64,000 nucleotides of DNA from Desertivirga xinjiangensis (GTDB lineage: Bacteria; Bacteroidota; Bacteroidia; Sphingobacteriales; Sphingobacteriaceae), in contig NZ_JAFMZP010000002.1 of assembly GCF_024436435.1 (NCBI RefSeq), positions 558,001 to 622,000 of the forward strand, in the 5' to 3' direction. A program made the position numbers and the translations under genes. Under the pieces are notes generated by a model, which was not told where the DNA came from, did no database searches, and worked only from the letters and a program-made list of their open reading frames with translations. Below, in pieces: positions 44,218-52,028 of this stretch. Each line of letters begins with the position of its first letter. Position 1 is the stretch's first letter.

Positions 44218-45324
44218 ATGGCCAGCCTTGCAGTCACCTCATATCGGAAGATCATTCATATCGACATGGATGCTTTTTACGCGTCGGTGGAACAACGCGA
44301 CCATCCTGAATACCGCGGTAAGCCGCTGGTAGTTGGAGGTTTGCCCCAAGGCAGAGGTGGAGTAGTGGCTACGGCAAGTTATGAAGCCCGGAATTTTGGC
44401 ATTCGCTCGGCCATGTCTTCAAAACAGGCTCTTCAGCTATGTCCGGACGCCATATTTGTCAAACCGAGGTTTGAGGTGTATAAGGAAGTTTCAAGGAAGA
44501 TCCGTGAGATATTTAGCAGATATACCGATCTTATCGAGCCTTTATCATTAGATGAGGCCTATCTTGATGTGACTAATGACAAGTTAAGTGTCGGCTCTGC
44601 CCTCGAAATAGCCAGGCAGATAAAAGCAGCTATCAAAGACGAGTTGGCCCTTAGTGCTTCTGCAGGTGTTTCAATTAATAAATTTGTCGCGAAGATAGCC
44701 TCGGATATCAATAAGCCGGATGGCCTGACCTTTATTGGCCCCTCGTCTGTTAAAGGTTTTATGGAACAATTGCCTGTAGAGAAGTTCTTCGGAGTAGGCA
44801 AGGTTACGGCCGCCAAAATGAAGGGTATAGGATTATTCACAGGAGCCGATCTTAAAAGGTTATCTGAAGAAGAGCTGGTAAGGCATTTTGGGAAGTCAGG
44901 TCATTTTTACTACCAGATCGTAAGGGGAATCGATAAACGGGAAGTGCAACCGCATCGCGAAACAAAGTCGTTAGCTGCCGAAGATACTTTTGCTACTGAC
45001 CTTACAAGCCTCAAAGACATGGAGGCTGAACTGGAAAGGATTGCCAGCCTGGTATATGAACGTTTGCAAAAGAAAAACTTAAAGGGACGAACCATCACTT
45101 TGAAGATCAAATACAGCGATTTTAAACAGATCACAAGGAACAGGTCTTTTCCTTTTCCCGTATGGGATCTTAAAACGATCGTTGAATGTGCAAAGCAATT
45201 GTTAGCCGACACTTTTCAGGATGAACAGAAAGTGCGTCTCTTAGGGATTTCAATTTCAAATTTTGGCACCCCGGAGTCCATGCAAAAAAATGCTGCTAAT
45301 TCCGCGCAGCTGAAATTATTCTGA
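44218..45324 (+). CDS. dinB: DNA polymerase IV
   Basis: This Y-family translesion polymerase has 368 residues. The catalytic acidic residues are D16 in IDMDAFYASVE and D112-E113 in SLDEAYLD. SKQALQLCP, the helix-hairpin-helix FFGVGKVTAAKMKGIGL, and the little-finger domain (about 240-345) are all present. The C-terminus ends SAQLKLF, a beta-clamp-binding motif (QLxLF type). ATG 44218 is preferred; a GTG 24 bases earlier would add eight residues that overlap the -7 element. It is a single gene, divergent from the FAD-Rieske gene. I saw no clear LexA box, so SOS control is not shown. Confidence 0.96.
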   Translation: MASLAVTSYRKIIHIDMDAFYASVEQRDHPEYRGKPLVVGGLPQGRGGVVATASYEARNFGIRSAMSSKQALQLCPDAIFVKPRFEVYKEVSRKIREIFSRYTDLIEPLSLDEAYLDVTNDKLSVGSALEIARQIKAAIKDELALSASAGVSINKFVAKIASDINKPDGLTFIGPSSVKGFMEQLPVEKFFGVGKVTAAKMKGIGLFTGADLKRLSEEELVRHFGKSGHFYYQIVRGIDKREVQPHRETKSLAAEDTFATDLTSLKDMEAELERIASLVYERLQKKNLKGRTITLKIKYSDFKQITRNRSFPFPVWDLKTIVECAKQLLADTFQDEQKVRLLGISISNFGTPESMQKNAANSAQLKLF

Positions 45325-45502
45325 ATGAGCATTGTCTGAATTAATTTTTCGAAGATTCTGAATTTATTCCCACCGTCCATGAGAATTACGTGGCGGTTTG
45401 TGGCTACTGAATAACATTTGAAAGGTTATATCAGGCTTTCAATTAATTTAATTGATATTAAAATTTAATCTTCTTTCCTTCGTAAAGTTTGAGTAAGGCC
45501 TT

Positions 45503-47680
45503 GTGGACATAAATATTTATTCTGTTGTACTGTTTTTCTTTGGAATAGCAGCTTTTGTAATTTCAACCTTCTTATTCATCAGGATCAGGGATATAGGCAA
45601 ATACCTGAGTTTCGTGATTCTGTCAGCAGCACTGTGGGCTATTATGTATGCCGTGGAGCTTTTGCAGGTTGAATTGGAAAGGGCTTATACCATTGTTGAA
45701 ATTGAATATATAGGAATCACCCTGCTTCCTACTTTTTGGTTGATTTTTATAGTTAAGTTTTTACGACTGCATCAATATATAAACCTCAGAAATTTTCTCC
45801 TTCTGTTGTTGTTTCCATTACTGACCATAATCATCGTTTGGACTAATGAAAAACATCATTTTCATTACTCAGATGTTCAGTTAAACCAAAACGATTACTA
45901 CAGTGTATTCACTTTCACTCCGGGACCCTGGTACATTGTATTTACCATTTGGTTTTATGCAACACTTGCTTTCGGCTTATTCCTGCTTGTCATCAATAGA
46001 AGTAAAGAAAATAACCTGTTCAGGAAACAGAAGAACGCACTCATTCTGGCGTCGACCATTCCCTGGCTTGCTAATATTCTCTATTTAATTGGATTCCGGC
46101 TGGATGAAGGAATTGATATTACACCATTTTCGTTTATCATAAGCACATCGTTCTTTTCATATGCGCTTATTAAATACCAGCTGCTTGATATTCGTCCGGT
46201 TGCCAGCGAGCAGATCATCCAGGCCTTAAGGGAGGGTGTTTTGGTGAGCGATATCGGAAATAGAATAATTGATCTAAATCCGGAAATGAGTGCCATTTTA
46301 AATGCTGATAACAAAAATTTTATAGGAGCGAATCTCGATAAGTTCTTCCCGGAGTTGAAGCATTCTGAATTTACAGGTGAGATGGAAATTGTTCTGCAAT
46401 CTGAAACCGGGGAAAAAACATACTCTGTTACAATTAGCAATCTTAATGATAAAAAGGGCAACGCAATAGGACGGATATTTCTTTTCAAAGATATCAGTTA
46501 TTTAAAAGCTACTGAAAAGGTTCTTTTGAAAGCAAGGGAGGCGGCTGAGCAGGCTACTGCAGCCAAGGATCAGTTTTTGTCTACCATGAGCCATGAGATA
46601 AGAACTCCAATGAATAGTATACTTGGTTTCACGCATTTATTGCTGCAGAATGATCCGCGTGAGGATCAAAAAGAATATCTAAATGTTCAGAAGTTTGCTG
46701 CGGAGAACCTCATGGTACTGATCAATGACATCCTTGACTTTGCAAAAATTGAAGCGGGTAAGATCGATGTGGAGGAAATGAGCATAAACCTTAACCAGTT
46801 GGCTCAAAAAATATTTTCTACCTTTAAATCTGCGGCAGGTGAAAAGGGAATCAAGTTGGAACTGAATCTTCCTGCCGAGGGTATCCCGATGGTCTTGGGC
46901 GATCCCTTCAGAATTACCCAGATACTTACTAATCTCATAAGCAACGCAATTAAATTTACCCAGGAAGGGGTGGTTAGTGTGAATATTACTCCCGGTAAAC
47001 AGACTTTGGAAAGTATAGCTGTTTTATTTGAGGTGACAGATACAGGGATAGGTATTGCCGAAGACAAGATACACGTCATCTTTGAAAGCTTTACACAGGC
47101 GAGTTCTGATACTACACGTAAATTTGGCGGCACTGGTTTGGGACTTACTATATGTAAACGTTTGCTGGAACTGATGAATAGCGAAATGCATGTTAAAAGT
47201 ATACCTGGACGAGGATCGTCATTTTCATTCGAACTTTTGTTTAAACTTGTAATGGTGGCTCCCGAAGAAAAGCAAGATCAGGAAGAGGATAGTGTTCCGA
47301 AAGACCTAACAGGTAGAAAGATCCTGGTGGTGGACGATAATCCGATGAATGTTCTGCTTGCAAGCCAATTCCTGAAAAGATGGAACATTCAGGTGGGCGT
47401 GGCAAGAAATGGATTAGAGGCACTGAAAGAGGTGCAATGGAATGACTATGATTTGGTGTTGATGGACCTTGAAATGCCGGAAATGGATGGCTATACGGCC
47501 AGTCGTGAAATCAGGCTCCTGCCGGACCCCAAGTTCCAGCATTTACCTATTGTAGCACTATCTGCAAATGCAATGGCAGATGTTCAGGAGAGGGTGCTCG
47601 CTGCAGGTATGAAAGATTTTTTATCCAAGCCTTTTACCCCGCAATCGCTTTATGATAAAGTTAGTGCTGGATTCAGATAG
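45503..47680 (+). CDS. hybrid sensor histidine kinase with 7TM input and receiver domain
   Basis: The 725-residue membrane protein has an N-terminal 7TM sensor (about residues 5-225), of the type called histidine kinase N-terminal 7TM region. A PAS-like domain (about 230-335) follows. HisKA comes next, with phospho-acceptor H364 in STMSHEIRTPMNSILGF, then the ATPase domain with N box LISNAIKFT, DTGIGI and GGTGLGL, and a receiver with D655 in LMDLEMPEMDGY. It starts at GTG; the next ATG would cut the first helices. No separate response regulator is adjacent, so it probably passes phosphate on through a distant partner. It is convergent with rmuC. The signal sensed is unknown. Confidence 0.92.
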   Translation: MDINIYSVVLFFFGIAAFVISTFLFIRIRDIGKYLSFVILSAALWAIMYAVELLQVELERAYTIVEIEYIGITLLPTFWLIFIVKFLRLHQYINLRNFLLLLLFPLLTIIIVWTNEKHHFHYSDVQLNQNDYYSVFTFTPGPWYIVFTIWFYATLAFGLFLLVINRSKENNLFRKQKNALILASTIPWLANILYLIGFRLDEGIDITPFSFIISTSFFSYALIKYQLLDIRPVASEQIIQALREGVLVSDIGNRIIDLNPEMSAILNADNKNFIGANLDKFFPELKHSEFTGEMEIVLQSETGEKTYSVTISNLNDKKGNAIGRIFLFKDISYLKATEKVLLKAREAAEQATAAKDQFLSTMSHEIRTPMNSILGFTHLLLQNDPREDQKEYLNVQKFAAENLMVLINDILDFAKIEAGKIDVEEMSINLNQLAQKIFSTFKSAAGEKGIKLELNLPAEGIPMVLGDPFRITQILTNLISNAIKFTQEGVVSVNITPGKQTLESIAVLFEVTDTGIGIAEDKIHVIFESFTQASSDTTRKFGGTGLGLTICKRLLELMNSEMHVKSIPGRGSSFSFELLFKLVMVAPEEKQDQEEDSVPKDLTGRKILVVDDNPMNVLLASQFLKRWNIQVGVARNGLEALKEVQWNDYDLVLMDLEMPEMDGYTASREIRLLPDPKFQHLPIVALSANAMADVQERVLAAGMKDFLSKPFTPQSLYDKVSAGFR

Positions 47681-47721
47681 GAGCCTGATAGTTGAATAGT
47701 CCAATAAGAGGTTGTAAGTCC

Positions 47722-49401
47722 TTACTGGGAATTTTTTTCAAGTATCTGCGATAAATCCTCTTCAAAAGCAATATTCACGAGCTCCTGAGGAAGTTCTTTC
47801 TTAGTTTTCAATCCGAGGCTTTTCAGCTCAGCAGTCTGCCTTAGCAGGTTGCCATTCCCTGTACAAAGTTGCTTATACGATTCATTAAATTTATCCTGCG
47901 CAGAGTTCAAGTGATCGCCAACCTTCCGTAGGTTAGCCACAAAACCCACAAACTTGTCGTACAAGTCAGCTCCGGCTTTAGCTATTTTCTGCGCATTCTT
48001 GTTTTGGTATTCGCGCTTCCATAGATCTACAATCAGTTTTAGGGAAGTGATCAGATTGGTTGGACTGAGCAATAAGATACGTTTATCGTAAGCAAAGTTC
48101 CATAGGTTTGGATCGCCTTGCAGGGCTGCGTTGTAAGCAGCTTCACTTGGCACAAAAAGCATCACAAAGTCGAGCGCATGGTTGTAGTCATCATAACCTT
48201 TGGCGCTCAGACTGGTAATGTGGTTTTTTATAGCCAAAATATGTGCGTTTAATTCCTTTTTTTGTTCTTCAGGGTCTGACGCTTCGGTTAAACGGGTAAA
48301 TGCGTTCAATGAAACTTTGGAATCGATAATTACGCTCCGGTTATCGGGATACCTGATGACAGCATCAGGCCGCATTTTTTTTCCTTCTAAATCGGATTTT
48401 AGTGTTTTGCCGTCTTCACCAGTTAGTTCGTGCTCCATAAAATATTCGCGCCCCTTTACCAAACCGGATTTTTCCAAAATACTTTCCAGAATCATCTCTC
48501 CCCAGCGACCCTGAGTTTTCGATTCACCTTTCAAAGCACGGGTGAGGTTACGGGCCTCCTGGCTGATCACCTGGTTAAGCAGGGCCAGCTCTTTGACCTT
48601 TTCTCCCAAAGAAAAGCGCTCTTTTGATTCTTTTTCGTAAACATCCTCCACTTTCTTTTTAAACTCGTTGATGTTCATACCCAGGGGATCAAGTATGTCT
48701 TTAAGGTTGTTTTTATTCAGCTCGGTAAACTTTTCAGTTTTAGTTTCGAGAATTTTGTTGGCAATATTTTCGAACTCTGTATTGAACTTTTTCCCCAGTT
48801 CTTCGATTTCTTTCTTCTCCCTTTCTAGCTTCTCTTGCAATGAAATGTTTCGGGCAAGACTTGTTGCCAGTTCCTGGTTCTTTTCAGTTAACTGATTATT
48901 CGCAAGGTGCAGATCTTCTTTCAGGATAGCAGCTTCGTTGCTTAGTTGCCTGAAGCGCTCATCCATGGCATCACTGCCTGCTCTGGATATAACCAGCTGC
49001 TGATTCATTTCGTCGAGTTGCTGCTTTAGAATTCGTAATTCCTGTTTTGCTTCATCCAGCTCTCGGTCTCTGTCGCGAATAGACTGATGCGCTGTTTGCA
49101 GGTTTGCCGTTGCCGTGGATAACTGGTGATTTACCAACGAAAGATCATTGTATTTTATGCGAATAATTTCACTCAAGTCAGTAAGCTCTTTGTTCTTTTC
49201 ATCAAGATTTCTTTGGTATGCCAGTAGTTGCGTTTCTGAGTTTGCCCTGAGCGCGATATGCAGTCTTTCAAGTTCGTTGTATTTATGAATACCGGCCTCT
49301 CTTTCAGCCTGAATAGTTCTTTTCCATTTGGATTGGGAAATTTGCCAGGTGATGAGTATTCCGGTAACAGCGCCTATTGCGAAGCAAAAAATGATTTCCA
49401 T
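47722..49401 (-). CDS. rmuC: DNA recombination protein RmuC
   Basis: The 559-residue protein has an N-terminal membrane segment (about residues 3-20) and a long coiled coil (about 25-230; many Glu/Gln/Leu heptads). The C-terminal RmuC domain (about 290-500) contains the PD-(D/E)xK-like core in MRPDAVIRYPDNRSVIIDSK and the preceding GRWGEMILESILEKSGL. RmuC limits recombination at inverted repeats in E. coli, and its membrane-anchored nuclease architecture is conserved. The gene is alone, convergent with the histidine kinase, and divergent from the MBL hydrolase gene. Two symmetric half-sites lie upstream of its start. Confidence 0.95.
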   Translation of the reverse strand: MEIIFCFAIGAVTGILITWQISQSKWKRTIQAEREAGIHKYNELERLHIALRANSETQLLAYQRNLDEKNKELTDLSEIIRIKYNDLSLVNHQLSTATANLQTAHQSIRDRDRELDEAKQELRILKQQLDEMNQQLVISRAGSDAMDERFRQLSNEAAILKEDLHLANNQLTEKNQELATSLARNISLQEKLEREKKEIEELGKKFNTEFENIANKILETKTEKFTELNKNNLKDILDPLGMNINEFKKKVEDVYEKESKERFSLGEKVKELALLNQVISQEARNLTRALKGESKTQGRWGEMILESILEKSGLVKGREYFMEHELTGEDGKTLKSDLEGKKMRPDAVIRYPDNRSVIIDSKVSLNAFTRLTEASDPEEQKKELNAHILAIKNHITSLSAKGYDDYNHALDFVMLFVPSEAAYNAALQGDPNLWNFAYDKRILLLSPTNLITSLKLIVDLWKREYQNKNAQKIAKAGADLYDKFVGFVANLRKVGDHLNSAQDKFNESYKQLCTGNGNLLRQTAELKSLGLKTKKELPQELVNIAFEEDLSQILEKNSQ

Positions 49402-49436
49402 ATTTTCTTTATTGTAGCAGAGCAGTTAAAAATATT

Positions 49437-49467
49437 GTTATCAGTCACAACTTATCAGGCTGATAAC
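49437..49467. promoter_or_regulatory. inverted repeats upstream of rmuC
   Basis: GTTATCAG (49437-49444) faces CTGATAAC (49460-49467). Inside this lies the perfect 7+1+7 palindrome TTATCAG-G-CTGATAA (49452-49466), so the heptamer TTATCAG or its complement occurs three times within 31 bases. The position, 36-66 bases before the rmuC start, fits an operator. The protein that binds is unknown. Confidence 0.4.
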
Positions 49468-49585
49468 TTTTTCAAATATCGCATAAAAATGCTAATATCC
49501 TTAGTTTTTTAAGGTCTGATTTGACAATATCATGATAGCCAGGCGGAAGATAAATGCTAATATGCGCCCGTAAAATTTAGTTCAA

Positions 49586-50719
49586 TTGAATAGAAAGTCT
49601 ATAAAAATACTTAAGCGAATAATGTTCTCCTTTTTCCTGATATTTGTGCTGCTCGTTGCAGTTATCTTTTTTTATATGCAAAGGCCTGAATTTGGTGCCA
49701 GCCCATCGGCCAGACGCCTGGAGCAGATCAGAAAATCTCAGAACTATAAGGACGGAAAATTCGTAAATCAGCATTTTACCCCTGCGCTTACTGAGGGATA
49801 TAGTTATCCTGGTGTGCTGTATGAATTTATATTCTCTAAAAGAGAGCGACGGGTTCCTGTGGATAATATTCCATCAGTCAAAACCGATTTGAAAGCTCTT
49901 GAGCTGACAGAGGACGTGTTAGTTTGGTTTGGGCACTCGTCGTATTTTTTACAGCTTGACGGAAAAAGAATATTGGTCGACCCGGTCTTCAGTGGGAATG
50001 CCTCTCCGCTTCCTGGGAGTAATAAGGCCTTTGAGGGTACAGAGCGGTATTCTGTGGATGACTTACCTGAAATTGATTATTTATTTATCTCTCACGATCA
50101 TTATGACCATGCGGATTATGAAACGCTTATTAAGCTGAATGCTAAGACCGGGAGGGTTATCTGCGGTCTCGGTGTAGGCGAACATTTGGAACGATGGGGC
50201 TTTGCTGCATCAAAAATTGTGGAAAGAGATTGGTATGAGAAGGTTGAACTTGACAGCGGCTTTGTCGTGCACACTGTTCCGGCAAGGCATTTTTCGGGAA
50301 GAGGTTTCACACGAAACAATACATTATGGCTTTCTTTTCTATTGCAATTCCCCAGCCTAAAGATCTTCATAGGAGGGGACAGTGGTTACGATACTCATTT
50401 CGCGGAAGCCGGCAATAAATTCGGCCCCATAGACCTGGCGATCCTGGAAAATGGTCAATACGATATCAAATGGAAATACATACATATGCTTCCAGATGAA
50501 GTACTGAAGGCTGCGAAAGATCTGAAAGCGAAACGGCTGTTTCCGGTGCATTCGTCTAAATTCGCTATGGCTAACCACGCGTGGGATGAACCCTTAAAGA
50601 AGCTTACAGAACTCAATGAAAATCAAAACGTTCCTTTGATTACACCTGTTATTGGTGAACAGGTGAATCTGCGTGCCCAGGATCAACAGTTTAAACAGTG
50701 GTGGCGCGATGTTAAGTAG
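49586..50719 (+). CDS. MBL-fold metallo-hydrolase (UlaG/NAPE-PLD-like), membrane anchored
   Basis: The 377-residue protein has an N-terminal hydrophobic helix after a basic start, so it is exported or anchored. A metallo-beta-lactamase fold domain follows. The zinc motif SHDHYDHADY has H170, H172, D174 and H175. The segments VLVWFGHSSYFLQLDGKRIL before it and FIGGDSGYDTHF and FPVHSSKFAMA after it are typical of the UlaG/NAPE-PLD branch (COG2220). The substrate is unknown; phospholipid or phosphodiester hydrolysis is possible by analogy. TTG 49586 keeps the basic residues ahead of the membrane helix; ATG 49622 is the alternative start. Confidence 0.87.
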   Translation: MNRKSIKILKRIMFSFFLIFVLLVAVIFFYMQRPEFGASPSARRLEQIRKSQNYKDGKFVNQHFTPALTEGYSYPGVLYEFIFSKRERRVPVDNIPSVKTDLKALELTEDVLVWFGHSSYFLQLDGKRILVDPVFSGNASPLPGSNKAFEGTERYSVDDLPEIDYLFISHDHYDHADYETLIKLNAKTGRVICGLGVGEHLERWGFAASKIVERDWYEKVELDSGFVVHTVPARHFSGRGFTRNNTLWLSFLLQFPSLKIFIGGDSGYDTHFAEAGNKFGPIDLAILENGQYDIKWKYIHMLPDEVLKAAKDLKAKRLFPVHSSKFAMANHAWDEPLKKLTELNENQNVPLITPVIGEQVNLRAQDQQFKQWWRDVK

Positions 50720-50811
50720 ACATCAAACAGGTGTTAACTATGCTTAAGATAAAAAGTCTTCGAGAGCTCAAATACTTGTCAGTTTCAACTCAATACAACT
50801 TATAACTCATT

Positions 50812-51834
50812 ATGTCGCAGCGGAAGATTAAGCTCAGTATATTAGATCAGTCGATTGTTCGCCAGGGCGGCGATGCAAGGCAGGCTGTAATAGAAACGAT
50901 TGAAACTGTGAGATTAGCCGAGCGTCTTGGTTATACCAGGTTTTGGGTTTCTGAACATCATAATTCAAGAATGATCGCTGGCTCAGCCCCCGAGGTATTG
51001 ATGGTGAAACTGGCTGATGTAACTAACTCTATAAGAATCGGCTCAGGCGGAATAATGCTACCTAATCATAGTGCTTTAAAGGTTGCCGAGAACTTCAGAA
51101 TGCTTGAGACCCTTTTTCCAGGCCGCATTGACCTTGGGATGGGGCGGGCTCCGGGTGGAGACCGGGTAAGTGCGTCTTTGCTTAATCCCTCAAACGACTT
51201 TAGTGAACAAGGTTATCTTGATCAATTAGAGCATTTACAGGCATATTTTACGGATACGGCAGCAACTTCCTACGGAGCGATTCTGGCAGTGCCCCAGGCT
51301 CCAACGGTACCTCTTCAATGGATTTTGAGCTCCAGTGGAGGTAGTGCCGGTATTGCAGCCAGATATGGTCTTGGTCTTGCAGTGGCAAGGTTTATTAATG
51401 GTTTTGCATCTCCAGACCTTGTGGAATCTTACCGGAAGCAATTCAGACCTTCAGAGTATTTTCCGGAGCCAAAAGAGCTATTGTCGATTACTGTACTTTG
51501 CGCGGACACCGAAGAGAAAGCTTTGCAGCTTCGGAAGCTGTCTGATTACTTCTTATTGCAATTTGAACGGGGCAAGTTTGAGCCCATGGGCCCTTATGAG
51601 GAAATTAAGGACTACCAGTTCAGTCCGCAAGAACAGGAAAGAATTCAGTACAACAGCGGCAGGATCATTTCAGGAACGAAAGATCAGGTAAAAGAGCAGC
51701 TTACAAAACTTGCTGATGATTTTGATCTGGATGAAATTGTGGTGGCTACCATGACGTATTCGCAGGAAGACAGACTCCGTTCATTTGAGCTATTAGCCGA
51801 AGCTTTCGAATTAGTTCCCGGTATAAAGAATTAA
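50812..51834 (+). CDS. LLM-class flavin-dependent oxidoreductase
   Basis: The 340-residue protein is a luciferase-like monooxygenase of the group 1 family. Recognisable segments are FWVSEHHNSRMIAGSAPEVL (about residues 45-64), IRIGSGGIMLPNHS, GRIDLGMGRAPGGD and LQWILSSSGGSAGIAARYGL. It is a TIM-barrel that should bind FMN and an organic substrate; the substrate cannot be deduced. It is cytoplasmic. It follows the MBL gene after 92 bases and could be co-transcribed. The stop codon overlaps the first copy of the short motif TAACGCTTCT. Confidence 0.92.
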   Translation: MSQRKIKLSILDQSIVRQGGDARQAVIETIETVRLAERLGYTRFWVSEHHNSRMIAGSAPEVLMVKLADVTNSIRIGSGGIMLPNHSALKVAENFRMLETLFPGRIDLGMGRAPGGDRVSASLLNPSNDFSEQGYLDQLEHLQAYFTDTAATSYGAILAVPQAPTVPLQWILSSSGGSAGIAARYGLGLAVARFINGFASPDLVESYRKQFRPSEYFPEPKELLSITVLCADTEEKALQLRKLSDYFLLQFERGKFEPMGPYEEIKDYQFSPQEQERIQYNSGRIISGTKDQVKEQLTKLADDFDLDEIVVATMTYSQEDRLRSFELLAEAFELVPGIKN

Positions 51835-51866
51835 CGCTTCTACTAGCGCTTCTGGCGCACGCGTGC
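51832..51866 (+). repeat. tandem TARCGCTTCT motifs and GC-rich palindrome
   Basis: TAACGCTTCT (51832-51841, including the stop codon) and TAGCGCTTCT (51844-51853) form a short direct repeat. The palindrome GCACGCGTGC (51857-51866) follows. Related single copies are at 22874 and 58444. The role is unknown; the element could act as a transcription end. Confidence 0.3.
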
Positions 51867-51987
51867 CCCCTATGCCAACCCAGCCCTCCATATTTCCTGA
51901 AAAATAGTTTTCAGTCCTAAATTGAAAACCATAGTCAAACCCCGGTTAAATTTTTATTTCATTAATTATGGAAATTTAGGCATTTTT

Positions 51988-52019
51988 CAATCTGTAATTA
52001 AAATGATAATTACAGATTG
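51988..52019. promoter_or_regulatory. 13-bp perfect inverted repeat just before the alpha-2-macroglobulin start
   Basis: CAATCTGTAATTA (51988-52000) and its exact complement (52007-52019) are separated by 6 bases and end 9 bases before the ATG at 52029. On DNA this is a good operator; on RNA it is a stable leader hairpin next to the ribosome entry site. It cannot be a terminator for an upstream gene because no U-run follows. Confidence 0.5.
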
Positions 52020-52028
52020 CCCCGAGAT

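Noticed and set aside
45503-47680. Splitting the hybrid kinase into two genes
   Set aside because: One uninterrupted frame carries sensor, kinase and receiver domains in the normal order.
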